From Chthoniobacterales bacterium (GTDB taxonomy: Bacteria; Verrucomicrobiota; Verrucomicrobiia; Chthoniobacterales; UBA10450): DNA of 44,453 nucleotides. Below, in pieces: positions 35,591-44,368 of this stretch. Both the position numbers and the translations under genes were made by a program. The stretch is from assembly GCA_013815325.1 (NCBI GenBank), contig JACDGM010000029.1:1-44453 (forward strand), written 5' to 3'. Under the pieces are notes generated by a model. It had not been told where the DNA came from and did no database searches. It saw only the letters and a program-made list of their open reading frames with translations. The first letter of the stretch is position 1. The number at the start of each line of letters is the position of its first letter.

Positions 35591-36638
35591 ACAGGTGTGC
35601 CAGCGCTTCAATCTCGGCGGTCTGCGGAAACATATCGAAAGGCGTGACGCTGCGCAGGGTGAAGCCCGCGCCCACCTCGGCAAGATCACGCGCGAGGGTC
35701 GGCGGATTGCAGGAGACGTAGAGTAGCGTGGTAGGCGGGAGCGCACGCAGGATTTTGCGCACATCGGCGCCCAGACCGGTCGCGGGCGGATCGACAATTA
35801 CCGTCGTTAGGCTGAGATCAGCGCGGGTCAGCTCGGCTTCGAGACGCGCCGCAAGGTCGCCGGCAAAATAAGTTTCATTTGCGGCGGCGTGTGCTTCGGC
35901 GGCGGCGATGGCGTGAATATCCCAGTCCAGCCCGACTGTCCGTGCGAATTTGCCTAACAATCGCTTGGCGAAAAATCCCGCGCCGCAATAAGCGTCGATG
36001 AGGAGCGACTGCTCCGGCGGGATGAGCGACGCGATCCTCTCCGCCAGCTTTTCCGCGACGGCGTCGTTCGTTTGAGAAAAAATGCGCGGGCCGCTGCGCG
36101 CGCGCAAGGTGTAATGGCCATCGCGCGGGCGACGGGCGCGCAGCGCGGCCAACTCCTCGTTCACAGCGTCGGCAGAGATGGGGCAGCGCTCGACGTCGAT
36201 CAAACGATGCACATCGCGCCGAAAAAAGCCGACAACGCCTTCTTCGACATGCACGGTGATTCGATTGCGATAGCCATAAGCAAGCGGCGAAGGAACGATC
36301 GACTGCAGCGGCGGCTCGCGAAATTTTCCGATCCGCTGGAGCGCCTGCGCGACCTGTTGCGTCTTCCAATGGAGCTGATGCCGATAACTCATGTGTTGAT
36401 AGGCGCATCCGCCACAGCGACCGAAGTAGGGACACTGCGGCTCGACGCGCTCTGGTGAACTCTCCTCCAGCCTAACGACTTCGGCTTCCGCGAAATTTTT
36501 CTTCTCACGCGTGATGCGCGCCGCGACCCGTTCGCCCTCGACCGTGAACGGAACGAAGACCGCCTTGCCCTCGGCGCGGCCGACGCCTTTCCCACCAAAG
36601 GCGATGTCATCGATCTGGAGGTCCACTACGCGTTCCAT
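35577..36638 (-). CDS. rlmD: RlmD/RumA-like RNA (uracil-5-)-methyltransferase
   Basis: 353 residues from ATG 36638. N-terminal TRAM domain (DIAFGGKGVGRAEGKAVFVP), an Fe-S cluster region CPYFGRCGGCAYQHMSYRHQ (three Cys, about residue 69) with the fourth in DVERCPIS, then a SAM domain with DAYCGAGFFAKRLLG (about 216) and the catalytic Cys in LYVSCNPPTLARDL (about 312). Family: 5-methyluridine formation in 23S rRNA (RlmD/RlmCD) or related RNAs; a shorter central region than RlmD means the exact site is uncertain. The stop TAG lies inside a dispersed-motif copy. Confidence 0.87.
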
Positions 36639-36709
36639 CTGCTGACGTTCGCAGAGGTGTCGGCTGGCGTCGATTGATCAGGGGACGAGGCCAGAATTTG
36701 GGGCTCGGC

Positions 36710-36734
36710 TAGCGCACGCGAGACGCGTGCACTA
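36710..36734. repeat. Short intergenic hairpin
   Basis: GCACGCG/CGCGTGC with an AGA loop, bounded by TAG and CTA, lies between the TPR gene stop and the RlmD-like gene start. It may be a terminator for an upstream transcript or another small palindromic repeat; no T-run is seen. Confidence 0.45.
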
Positions 36735-36769
36735 CGCGGGATGAGCGCGGTCGCGTTGCGACGTTGCGA

Positions 36770-37237
36770 TCAAAGAAGCGCCTGGACCGTCTTCAGGTCC
36801 GGATCGGTTTTCGCGATCGTGCGAAAGCTTGCGTCCATCTGGAAGCTGATCTGCAAATGCTTCTGCGCGTCGCGCGGGTTCCCGAGGAGCGCCTCGTAAC
36901 AACCCATGTTGTAGTAATAAATCGGCTCGCGGCGCAGGGCGGAGGGACCTTGCAAAAGAATCTGGCGCGCCTCGGCGGTCTTCCCGAGTTGATTCAGACA
37001 AAAGCCGGCGTGCAAAAAACCGGCGCCGCAATCGGGCGCGATGCGGCAGAGTTTGCGGCTGAGGGCAAGCGCGCGCGTCCAGGATTTGCGGTGCATCAAA
37101 TGGTGGAGACGCAGGAGGAGGACTTCGGGGCGATTCTGCTCTCCCTTGGGAATGGCGTCGAGTGCGGCCATGGATTCGCGGTCCATGCCGAGTTCGGCGT
37201 AGCCGCAGGCGGAACGCAATTGCCACTCGAGTGTCAC
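36770..37237 (-). CDS. Tetratricopeptide-repeat protein
   Basis: 155 residues. About four TPR-like units: WQLRSACGYAELGMDRESMA, LLLRLHHLMHRKSWTRALAL, AGFLHAGFCLNQLGKTAEAR and IYYYNMGCYEALLGNPRDAQ. No signal peptide or membrane segment. TPR proteins mediate protein-protein contacts; the partner here is not suggested by the context. It is followed upstream by a palindromic repeat and pepF on the same strand. Confidence 0.82.
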   Translation of the reverse strand: MTLEWQLRSACGYAELGMDRESMAALDAIPKGEQNRPEVLLLRLHHLMHRKSWTRALALSRKLCRIAPDCGAGFLHAGFCLNQLGKTAEARQILLQGPSALRREPIYYYNMGCYEALLGNPRDAQKHLQISFQMDASFRTIAKTDPDLKTVQALL

Positions 37238-37263
37238 CCGCTCTGTAAAAGCAAAAATCGCGC

Positions 37264-37343
37264 CTGTAGACGTTTTGACTCTGCGAACACGGGGGAGAGC
37301 TGCCCACGCCAGTCCCGCGTCGCCCAGAGGGCGGCGTCTACAG
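37264..37343. repeat. CTGTAGACG-type palindromic repeat supplying the pepF stop
   Basis: CTGTAGACG (37264-37272) and CGTCTACAG (37335-37343) are perfect inverted arms, with an inner CGCCC/GGGCG hairpin. The TAG stop of pepF (minus strand, 37338-37340) is in the right arm. Same family as 19938-20038 and 34417-34448. Confidence 0.82.
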
Positions 37344-39137
37344 AAGCGTTTCCAACTCGCGCACCCGCCGATCGAAAAGCGCGAGCGTGCTCTCGACCGG
37401 GGCGGAGCTGGTCATGTCGACCCCCGCGTCCCGCAAAGTCTCGAGCGGAAATTTCGCGCCGCCGGATTTGAGGAAAGCGAGATACGCCTCGACCGCGCCC
37501 GGCGCGCCCGACAGGACGCGCTCGGCCAGTGCGATTGCGGCGGAAACGCCGGTGGCATATTTGTAAACGTAAAACGCGCTGTAGAAATGCGGGATGCGCA
37601 GGCACTCGAGATCGAGCTCGGGATCGAGCACCACCGCCGTCCCGAAATATGCCTCGAGTAATTTGCGGTACTCGCTTTTGAAGACATCGAGGGTGAGCGC
37701 CTCGCCCCGTTCTTCGATCGCGTGAATGACCTTCTCAAATTCCGCAAACATCGTCTGCCGGAAGAGCGTGCCGCGGATGTCGTCGATCTGGCGGTTGATG
37801 ATGTAGGCGCGCATTTTCGGGTCGCCGGTCTGCTCGAGGAGGTGATGGGTGAGCAGCTCTTCGTTAAAGGTCGAGGCCACTTCAGCGAGGAAGATCGGAT
37901 AATCGGCATCCTGATAGCGCTGCGTCCGCTGCGCATTCCAGGTGTGCATCGAGTGCCCGGCTTCATGCGCGAGCGTGTAGACGTCGGAGAAGACGTCGCT
38001 CTTGTAATTCATCAGGATGTAAGGCGGCGCGCCGTAGCTGCCGCTGGAGAAAGCTCCGCTCCGCTTCCCTTTCGATTCGTAGCGGTCGCACCAGCGCCCG
38101 CGCAGACCTTCGCCTAACGAACCGACATATTCACTGCCGAGCGGCGCGAGCGAGGCGAGAACTTTCTCGATTGCTTCGTCGAACGAAACATTGGTCTCGA
38201 TCTCGGCGACGAGCGGCACATAGGTGTCGTAGTGATGCAGCGCGTCGAGGCCGAGGACGCGCCGGCGCAGCTCGTAATAGCGAAAGAGCGGCGCCAGATT
38301 TTGCCTAACGGATGCAATGAGGTTGTCGTAAACCGCGACCGGGATGTCATCCTTGAAGAGCGACGCCTCCAGCGCGGAGGGATAATTGCGCGCGCGCCCC
38401 CGGAAGACGTCCGCCTTCACCGAATAGGAGAGCGCCGCTGCGAGAGTGAACTGGTGATCCTGAAATTCCGCGTAAAACTGGTGAAACGCGCGCTTGCGCA
38501 GCTCGTGATCGCGCTTCACCAAAAACGAGCCGAAGGAACTCTGCGTCAGCGGCCGTTCTTCGCCCAGCTCGTCGAGGAGCGCGCCGAACTTCATGTCGAC
38601 ATTCGTCAGTTGCGAGAAGGCGTCGTCGTAGCCGTCGAGCGCGGAGCTGCCGAGCGCGAGCAGACGCTCTTCTCTTTCCGAGAGGACGTGCGGCCTCATC
38701 CGGCGGATTTTGTGCAAATGTAGCTGCCATTCCCTGAGCGCGGGATCGGCGAGATAATGCGCAAATTTCTCGTCGGGGATCGCCTGGATTTCCGGGACCA
38801 TGAATGATCCCGTCTCGCCGATCGTGGTCAGCAAATTCTGCAGCTGCCCCATGCGCGCGAGATACTCAGGATGGGCGCTGTCCTCCGCCAGCTGGAGCGA
38901 AGCGAAGTGATAAACGCGCTCGATTTTTTGATCCAGCGCCTTTTCGAATTCGAGCAGCTCCGCCAGCGTTTCCGCCGATTCGCCGGCACGGCCTTTCCAG
39001 TTCGTTAGGCGAGGAAAGGTCGCTTGGATGGAGGCGAAGTCCTCGCTCCATTTATCGGCGCCGGCGAAGAGCTGGGAGAGATCCCATTTGTCCGCCTCGG
39101 GAATCTGGTCGCGGGTGGGAGTTTTCGTTTCGTCCAT
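37338..39137 (-). CDS. pepF: Oligoendopeptidase F (peptidase family M3B)
   Basis: 599 residues from ATG 39137 (MDETKTPTRDQIPEADKWDL); a TTG at 39155 is less likely. The zinc motif LAHEAGHSMHTW (HExxH as HEAGH, about residue 391) is followed by EVASTFNEELL with the third ligand Glu. N-terminal helices WDLSQLFAGADKWSEDFASI are the PepF opening, and GSYGAPPYILMNYKSDVFSD sits before the zinc site as usual. Known: cytoplasmic metallopeptidase cutting short peptides, roughly 7-17 residues. Length matches the ~600-residue family. Confidence 0.93.
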   Translation of the reverse strand: MDETKTPTRDQIPEADKWDLSQLFAGADKWSEDFASIQATFPRLTNWKGRAGESAETLAELLEFEKALDQKIERVYHFASLQLAEDSAHPEYLARMGQLQNLLTTIGETGSFMVPEIQAIPDEKFAHYLADPALREWQLHLHKIRRMRPHVLSEREERLLALGSSALDGYDDAFSQLTNVDMKFGALLDELGEERPLTQSSFGSFLVKRDHELRKRAFHQFYAEFQDHQFTLAAALSYSVKADVFRGRARNYPSALEASLFKDDIPVAVYDNLIASVRQNLAPLFRYYELRRRVLGLDALHHYDTYVPLVAEIETNVSFDEAIEKVLASLAPLGSEYVGSLGEGLRGRWCDRYESKGKRSGAFSSGSYGAPPYILMNYKSDVFSDVYTLAHEAGHSMHTWNAQRTQRYQDADYPIFLAEVASTFNEELLTHHLLEQTGDPKMRAYIINRQIDDIRGTLFRQTMFAEFEKVIHAIEERGEALTLDVFKSEYRKLLEAYFGTAVVLDPELDLECLRIPHFYSAFYVYKYATGVSAAIALAERVLSGAPGAVEAYLAFLKSGGAKFPLETLRDAGVDMTSSAPVESTLALFDRRVRELETLL

Positions 39138-39262
39138 CCCGTTTTCTCGCCGCAAAAGCGGCTTCTGTCACCCGTGGCGGGTCGGAGTGCATGCGCGTTC
39201 TAACAAATGCGGCGGCAACCTCAGGATTGCCGCCGCCTCGCTTTCTCCACTTGGCCTAACGA

Positions 39263-39673
39263 CTAACCGTTATCCTCGTCTCCCGCGCCGCCGCTGCCGC
39301 GCCGGCCGCCCCGGCGTCCTTCGCGACCGCCGCCCCGCCGATCGTTTTTCGCCTCGTCCATCGTCTTCTGCTGGTCGGGCGTGAGCATCGGGCGAATTTT
39401 CGCCATGGTGTCGTCCATCACCGCTTTGCTTTTCTGCATCGCGTCCCGGTGAATCGCTTCCATTTTTGGTTTCGCCTCGTCGAGGATTGGCTGGACCTTG
39501 GTCGTCTGCTCCGGCGTCAGGTTGAGGTTCTCAACCATCTTTTCCATCGGATCATGACGCATGCCGCGCCCGCCGTGGGGAGGAGATGCCTCCGTCTCCT
39601 GGCCTTGGGCGAGGGCCGCGCCTCCCAGAGTAAGCGCAGTGAGAGCTGTGAGTGAGATGAGTTTTAGTTTCAT
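39263..39673 (-). CDS. Periplasmic Spy/CpxP-like LTxxQ protein
   Basis: 136 residues with a Sec signal peptide (MKLKLISLTALTALTLGGAA, cleavage after ALA). The mature part has two LTxxQ motifs, LNLTPEQTTKVQPILDEAKP and PMLTPDQQKTMDEAKNDR, separated by a long amphipathic helix. The C-terminal tail is Gly/Arg-rich (GGGREGRRGGRRGSGG) and unusual for Spy. Known: Spy/CpxP are periplasmic chaperones or stress sensors. It is divergently transcribed from an ECF sigma operon that also encodes an LTxxQ protein, so a shared envelope-stress function is likely but inferred. Confidence 0.82.
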   Translation of the reverse strand: MKLKLISLTALTALTLGGAALAQGQETEASPPHGGRGMRHDPMEKMVENLNLTPEQTTKVQPILDEAKPKMEAIHRDAMQKSKAVMDDTMAKIRPMLTPDQQKTMDEAKNDRRGGGREGRRGGRRGSGGAGDEDNG

Positions 39674-39792
39674 ATGTTAGGCATTTGACCAGTCGGGCGT
39701 CTGGCCAGTTACAGATTTCCGCGCACGGGCGCTTGTAACCGGGATGCAAATTGACCGGTCATAAGCGTTAGTGTGGATACCGTTTGGATGAC

Positions 39793-40377
39793 ATGGCCCA
39801 GGATTTGGACGCCGGGGAACTCATCCCCGCCGTTCTCCAACACGACGAAGAGGCAGCCCGGGAACTGGTGCGCCGGCTCTATCCCCTGGTCGCCAGGCTC
39901 GTGCGCTCTCATCGCCCGCGGCGCACCCCGGAGGAGGATCTTTGCCAGATGATTTTCATTAAGATTTTCCAAAAGTTATCTCAATTTTCCGGCAAGGTTC
40001 CGCTCGAGCACTGGGTCTCGCGCGTGGCGATCAACACTTGTCTGAACCAGATCCAATCGGAAAAGGTGCGGCCGGAGCTGCGTTATGCCGACCTCAGTGA
40101 AGAAGAGGCGGCTGTCGCGCAGAATCTCGCGTCCACCTCCAGCGAACTCGGGCCCGATCATCATTTTGCGGCGCGCGACCTGGTCGAGCATCTGCTCGCC
40201 GCCCTCAAGCCGCGCGACCGTGTTGTGATCGATCTGCTTTACCTCCAGCAACTCTCGGTCTCGGAAATCCAGGAGCGCACCGGCTGGAACACGTCGGTCG
40301 TGAAAGTGCGGGCTTTTCGTGCCCGCCAAAAAATGAGACGACACCTTGCCCTGCTCACCGCCAGAGGAGAAAGATGA
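39793..40377 (+). CDS. ECF-type RNA polymerase sigma factor
   Basis: 194 residues from ATG 39793; TTG at 39784 is possible. Region 2: LVRRLYPLVARLVRSHRPRR and PEEDLCQMIFIKIFQKLSQF with the -10 recognition WVSRVAINTCLNQIQ. Region 4: LKPRDRVVIDLLYLQQLSVS and EIQERTGWNTSVVKVRAFRA, a helix-turn-helix for the -35. The stop overlaps the next gene (ATGA at 40374), which encodes a small membrane protein, so sigma/anti-sigma coupling is likely. Confidence 0.9.
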   Translation: MAQDLDAGELIPAVLQHDEEAARELVRRLYPLVARLVRSHRPRRTPEEDLCQMIFIKIFQKLSQFSGKVPLEHWVSRVAINTCLNQIQSEKVRPELRYADLSEEEAAVAQNLASTSSELGPDHHFAARDLVEHLLAALKPRDRVVIDLLYLQQLSVSEIQERTGWNTSVVKVRAFRARQKMRRHLALLTARGER

Positions 40378-40682
40378 ATTCGACCGCAGCGCAAATCGAT
40401 CGGCTGCTGCGCGCCGCAGCCGCTCTGCCTAACGAAATTCCGCCGGAGATGCCGTTTGGCTTCGACACGCGAGTGGTGGCGCTTTGGCGAGTAAACTGGC
40501 CGGGCGATCCCGCGGGCCTCGCGCGTTTGCTGCGCCGCGTCATGCTCATCGCGGCCGCTCTCATCGTGCTGGCGAGCGCGGGAGCTTATCGCGAGCTCAT
40601 CCTGGGCGATGAGCCGGGGGAATTGTTCGGCGACGAATATGAGATTGCCGATTCTGCGATCGGCGGAGTGTTCGACCAATGA
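40374..40682 (+). CDS. Small single-span membrane protein, possible anti-sigma factor
   Basis: 102 residues. Cytoplasmic N-terminal ~55 residues (AAQIDRLLRAAAALPNEIPP), one membrane helix RVMLIAAALIVLASAGAY (about 55-72), and an acidic exterior tail (GDEPGELFGDEYEIADSAIG). No ZAS Cys/His motif. Its start overlaps the sigma factor stop and its stop overlaps the next start, the usual place of an anti-sigma factor; function is inferred from this position. Confidence 0.65.
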   Translation: MNSTAAQIDRLLRAAAALPNEIPPEMPFGFDTRVVALWRVNWPGDPAGLARLLRRVMLIAAALIVLASAGAYRELILGDEPGELFGDEYEIADSAIGGVFDQ

Positions 40683-41080
40683 GTGCACCGCTCCGCTGGA
40701 AATTGCTCGCCGGTTTTCTTCTCGTCTTCCTCGCCGGCCTCGTCGCGGGGGCGTTTCTCGGCGCGGCGCAGGCGCGACACCATCGGCTGGATTTCGCGCA
40801 TCACGGTTCGTTAGGCGAAAAAGTCCGCAAGCGAATGCAATCGCGCCTTGATCTTACCCCGGAACAGATGGCCAGGGGCGCTCCAAGCCTCGATAAAGCC
40901 GCGCGTCAGTTGGAAGAAATCCGCGCGCAGACCGGGCGGCGCGTGCACGAGGCGTTCGCCGCCGCCGATGAAGAACTCACGCCCTATTTGACGCCGCAAC
41001 AGCGCGCCAAACTCAAGGCACTGGAGGTCAGACACGACTCGAACCGAAGTCCCGACACCGATAACAGTCGAGGGATGTAG
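40679..41080 (+). CDS. Membrane-anchored Spy/CpxP-like LTxxQ protein
   Basis: 133 residues. N-terminal anchor LLAGFLLVFLAGLVAGAFLG (about 9-28), then a periplasmic helical region with RLDLTPEQMARGAPSLDKAA and TPYLTPQQRAKLKALEVRHD. The two LTxxQ motifs match those of the divergent gene at 39263-39673. ATGA overlap with the preceding gene. Likely the periplasmic sensor arm of the sigma/anti-sigma system; inferred. The stop is TAG in a TGTAG context similar to the palindromic repeats. Confidence 0.75.
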   Translation: MSAPLRWKLLAGFLLVFLAGLVAGAFLGAAQARHHRLDFAHHGSLGEKVRKRMQSRLDLTPEQMARGAPSLDKAARQLEEIRAQTGRRVHEAFAAADEELTPYLTPQQRAKLKALEVRHDSNRSPDTDNSRGM

Positions 41081-41196
41081 CGGCGGGCGTGTCGCCCCCT
41101 TTGAGGGACGAGGTTAACCGTCTTTTTTCGACCGAGACTCTCCGTCAGCGGCCGACGCGGCCCCCCTGCTCTACGGCGTGTGTTAAACTGCCCGGA

Positions 41197-42471
41197 GTGA
41201 ATGCGCGCTTGCTCTTCGTTTTTGCCACCGTCCTGTTCGTCCATTCCGCCACCCCCGCTGACTCTCCTCCGGAACCTTCACTTCTCCTCCGCCCCTCCGC
41301 AGTTTTCGACGGCCAACAATTGCACGCCGGCTGGGCGGTGCTCGTGCACGGCGACAGGATCGCCGCCGTCGGACCCGCCTCGGAAGTCACGGCGGGTGGC
41401 GCGGGCCCGATCGACTTGCCTAACGACACCCTCATCCCCGGGATGATCGAAGGCCATTCCCATCTCTTTCTTCATCCCTATAACGAGACGCCCTGGAGCG
41501 AACAGGTGACGAACGAGTCGCTCGCTTTCCGCACTGCGGCCGCGACCGCGCACGCGCGGCAGACGTTGCTTGCCGGCTTTACAACCGTGCGCGACCTCGG
41601 AACGGAAGGCGCGGGCTACGGCGACGTCGGATTAAAAAAGGCAATCAACGAAGGTATCGTGCCGGGTCCGCGGATGATCGTAGTGACGCGCGCGATTGTG
41701 GCGACTGGAAGTTATGGGCCGAAATTATCGGCCGATCTGGATCTCCCGCAAGGCGCGCAGGAAGCGAGCGGCGTCGAAGAGATCGTTAGGGCGACGCGTG
41801 AGCAAATCGGGAAAGGCGCGGATTGGGTAAAACTTTACGCCGACTATCGCTGGGGCGCGGGCGAGCCTTCGCGTCCGACGTTTTCAGAGGAAGAAATGGC
41901 AGCTGCGGTAAAAGCGGCGCACGATGCAGGGCGCCCGGTCGCTGCTCACGCCACCACCGCGGAAGGGATGCGGCGGGCCGTTCTTGCCGGAGTCGATACG
42001 ATCGAGCATGGCGATGAAGGCACACCCGAGGTATTCAAGTTGATGAAAGAACGCGGCGTCGCCTTTTGCCCGACGGTTGCGGCGGGCGACGCGATCGCGC
42101 AGTATCGGGGCTGGAAAAAAGGGAGCGACCTGGAGCCGGAAGGCATTCGTGCCAAGCGCGCGAGCATGAAAGCCGCACGCGCGGCTGGCGTGACCTTTGC
42201 AATGGGCGGCGACGTCGGCGTGTTCGCGCACGGTGATAATGCGCGGGAGATGGAACTGCTCGTGCACGAATACGGCTTCACGCCGCTGGACGTGCTGCGA
42301 CAGGCGACGAGCGGCAATGCCGCCATTTTCCATCTCGCCGATCGCGGCAGCATTCGCGCCGGCGGACTCGCCGATCTCGTCGCGTTCGAGGGCGATCCGA
42401 CGAAAGATGTGTCCGCGCTAAGACAAGTGCGCTTGGTGCTAAAGGGCGGCATAATTTACCTCCAGATGTAG
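41197..42471 (+). CDS. Secreted amidohydrolase (imidazolonepropionase-like / prolidase-like)
   Basis: 424 residues from GTG 41197, chosen because it starts a signal peptide (NARLLFVFATVLFVHSATPA) and is preceded by CCGGAG; the frame open from 41089 lacks a plausible start. Metal site: EGHSHLFLHPYNETPW (HxH, about residue 93), carboxy-Lys candidate in DWVKLYADYRWG, VAAHATTAEGMRRAVLAGVD, TIEHGDEGT and GGDVGVFAHGDNAREMELLV with the catalytic Asp. Known: amidohydrolases of this group hydrolyse cyclic amides or dipeptides in the periplasm. Substrate unknown. Its TAG stop begins a palindromic repeat. Confidence 0.86.
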   Translation: MNARLLFVFATVLFVHSATPADSPPEPSLLLRPSAVFDGQQLHAGWAVLVHGDRIAAVGPASEVTAGGAGPIDLPNDTLIPGMIEGHSHLFLHPYNETPWSEQVTNESLAFRTAAATAHARQTLLAGFTTVRDLGTEGAGYGDVGLKKAINEGIVPGPRMIVVTRAIVATGSYGPKLSADLDLPQGAQEASGVEEIVRATREQIGKGADWVKLYADYRWGAGEPSRPTFSEEEMAAAVKAAHDAGRPVAAHATTAEGMRRAVLAGVDTIEHGDEGTPEVFKLMKERGVAFCPTVAAGDAIAQYRGWKKGSDLEPEGIRAKRASMKAARAAGVTFAMGGDVGVFAHGDNAREMELLVHEYGFTPLDVLRQATSGNAAIFHLADRGSIRAGGLADLVAFEGDPTKDVSALRQVRLVLKGGIIYLQM

Positions 42472-42563
42472 AAGCTTTTCCTGTGGGAAGGATGAGAGTT
42501 GCGCTGCCGAAGGTAACTCACCAACGGCGCCTTCAGCCGCGCTCCCAGAGGGAAGCGCCTACA
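42467..42563. repeat. Diverged palindromic intergenic repeat
   Basis: Ends TGTAG...GCTT (from 42467) and AAGCGCCTACA (to 42563) are imperfect inverted arms, with inner CTGTGGGAAG and CTCCCAGAGGGAAG hairpins resembling the element at 19938. The amidohydrolase stop TAG is in its left arm. Confidence 0.55.
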
Positions 42564-42587
42564 GAGCGCGCGAGAATAATCGAGATG

Positions 42588-42670
42588 TGGGCAGGGTTGG
42601 ATTCGAACCAACGAAGGCGTAAGCCAGCGGATTTACAGTCCGCCCCGTTTGGCCACTTCGGTACCTACCC
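42588..42670 (-). tRNA. tRNA-Tyr (GTA)
   Basis: Read on the minus strand from 42670: acceptor GGGTAGG pairs with CCTGCCC (42595-42589), discriminator A at 42588, CCA not encoded. Anticodon loop ACTGTAAAT has GTA, and the T-arm GGTTCGAATCC is standard. The long variable arm gives 83 nt, as expected for class II tRNA-Tyr. Anticodon for UAC/UAU. Confidence 0.95.
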
Positions 42671-42700
42671 GCGAGACGAGCGTTTGATATAGGCTCGCTC

Positions 42701-43174
42701 TTATTGGGTCGCAAGCCACCGTTTTGCCATCACCAGATCGGCGCTCGTTAGGCCGTGGCCGGCTTCGGCGACATACGTCGTCACCTCCGCGCCGGCCTCG
42801 CGCAAGAGATCGATCAGACGTCGCGTCTCGTCCGGCGCGATGATCGCATCCTGCTTCCCGCCTCCAATCCAGAGGCGCGTTCTCGAGAGGTCGGGCAGGT
42901 TCTCCGGGACCACTGGCACCATGGCCCGGAACAAAATAGCGGCACGCAGGACTTCAGGTCGAAGAAGGAGAACCGCGGCGGCGATGTTCGCGCCGTTGGA
43001 ATAGCCGACGGCCACGAGTTTCTCCAGCATAACCTTGCCCCGCGGGCTGAGCAGCGCCGCCGCCGGATCGAGCGGAATAAGATCGTGTTCGTCGCCGCCG
43101 GTGCCGTGCAGGAGAAGAAGAGTCCGGCCGGAGCTGCCCGGGATTAATTCGTGGATGAAGTTGAGAGAATCCAC
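42701..43174 (-). CDS. Alpha/beta hydrolase (carboxylesterase/MhqD type), internally shortened
   Basis: 157 residues from GTG 43174. Oxyanion region LLLLHGTGGDEHDLIPL, nucleophile elbow VAVGYSNGANIAAAVLLLRP (Ser about residue 60), acid Asp in GGGKQDAIIAP and His in EAGHGLTSADL are all present. Members are normally about 200 residues; between SPRGKV and LEKLVAVGYSNG, where relatives have a ~45-residue stretch, only a Met separates them. So an in-frame deletion is likely. Known role: small ester or quinone-related hydrolase. Whether this short version folds is unclear. Confidence 0.75.
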   Translation of the reverse strand: MDSLNFIHELIPGSSGRTLLLLHGTGGDEHDLIPLDPAAALLSPRGKVMLEKLVAVGYSNGANIAAAVLLLRPEVLRAAILFRAMVPVVPENLPDLSRTRLWIGGGKQDAIIAPDETRRLIDLLREAGAEVTTYVAEAGHGLTSADLVMAKRWLATQ

Positions 43175-43180
43175 TGTTCG

Positions 43181-44368
43181 TTAGGCAAAAAATTCGGCAA
43201 TCACGTCCACGACCTCGCGCTGCATCTCGAGCGTGAGTTCCGGGTAGATGGGCAACGCCAGCGTTTCGCGCGCGGCCCGCTCCGTCTCGAGCAGATCGCC
43301 GGGGCCATAACCCAAACCGGCAAAACATTTCTGCTCATGCAAGCCGAGCGGATAATAGATGGCCGAACCGATGCCGCGCGCGGTCAGATGCTGCTGCAGC
43401 TCGTCGCGCCGCGGCGTCCGGATGACGAATTGATGGTAGATGTGATGATTCGTCAGGCCGCGCTCGCGGTAAGGCTCCGCCGGCAGTGTTATGCGATTCG
43501 TTAGGCGGGAGCGGCTGAACTCCTCCCGATAAATATCCGCGACCGCCCGCCGGGCCGCGGACCATCGATTGAGGTAGGGCAGTTTAACCTTGAGGATCGC
43601 GGCTTGGAGGGCGTCGAGACGAAAGTTGCCGCCGATGAAGTGGTGGAAATAGCGCGGCTCCATTCCATGCTGGCGGAAGATGCGGAAGCGTTGCGCGAGC
43701 CCGTCATCGTCGCAAACGATCGCGCCGGCATCGCCCGCCGCGCCGAGATTTTTCGAAGGATAAAAGCTGAAAGAACCAACAAGACTCATCGTGCCGGCCT
43801 GGCGCATGCCGGCTTTCGATGGATACTCCGCGCCGATTGCCTGGGCGGCGTCTTCGATGACCGTGAGCTCGTAGCGCGCCGCGATCTCGTTGATCGGGTC
43901 CATCTCGCAACACAAACCGAAGAGGTGCACCGGAATGATCGCCCGGACGGTACGGCCCGCACCATCAATCACCTGGTTGGCGGCGTTCCTCCGGCAATGC
44001 CGTTGCAGGAACTGCGCGAGCGCCGCGGGCGAGATGTTGAAAGTCGCCGGATCGATGTCGACAAACAGAGGCGTCGCGCCGAGACGGGCGATGCAGCCCG
44101 CAGTCGCGAAAAAAGTGTAAGCCGTCGTGATGACGGCGTCGCCAGGAGCGAGACCGAGCGCCATCAGGATTGCCAACTGGGCGTCGGTGCCAGAGGAAAC
44201 GCCGATGGCGTGGCGCGCGCCGCAATATTCGGCCAGCGCCCGCTCGAACTCCTCCACCTTCGGCCCGAGAATAAAATTTTGGGTGCGCAGAATCTCGTCG
44301 AACTCCCGCCGGATCGGTTCGGCGAGGAGATCGTACTGGGCGCTCAGGTCGAGCAAGGGCACGCGCAT
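43181..44368 (-). CDS. DegT/DnrJ/EryC1/StrS-family sugar aminotransferase
   Basis: 395 residues from ATG 44368. PLP enzyme: RVPLLDLSAQYDLLAEPIRR opening, GVSSGTDAQLAILMALGLAP (about residue 56), VIEDAAQAIGAEYPSKAG (ring-stacking region), and the PLP lysine in SFYPSKNLGAAGDAGAI (about 208). Reaction: glutamate-dependent transamination of a nucleotide keto-sugar, giving amino sugars for surface polysaccharides. It could serve the EPS cluster at a distance. The stop TAA comes from a dispersed-motif copy at 43178, giving a terminal ...FFA. It lies 6 bp before the start of the hydrolase, so the two are co-transcribed. Confidence 0.9.
   Translation of the reverse strand: MRVPLLDLSAQYDLLAEPIRREFDEILRTQNFILGPKVEEFERALAEYCGARHAIGVSSGTDAQLAILMALGLAPGDAVITTAYTFFATAGCIARLGATPLFVDIDPATFNISPAALAQFLQRHCRRNAANQVIDGAGRTVRAIIPVHLFGLCCEMDPINEIAARYELTVIEDAAQAIGAEYPSKAGMRQAGTMSLVGSFSFYPSKNLGAAGDAGAIVCDDDGLAQRFRIFRQHGMEPRYFHHFIGGNFRLDALQAAILKVKLPYLNRWSAARRAVADIYREEFSRSRLTNRITLPAEPYRERGLTNHHIYHQFVIRTPRRDELQQHLTARGIGSAIYYPLGLHEQKCFAGLGYGPGDLLETERAARETLALPIYPELTLEMQREVVDVIAEFFA

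Noticed and set aside
42483-42692. Open frame encoding 69 residues (LDSNQRRRKPADLQSAPFG)
   Set aside because: It is the antisense reading of the tRNA-Tyr gene, a well-known false protein.
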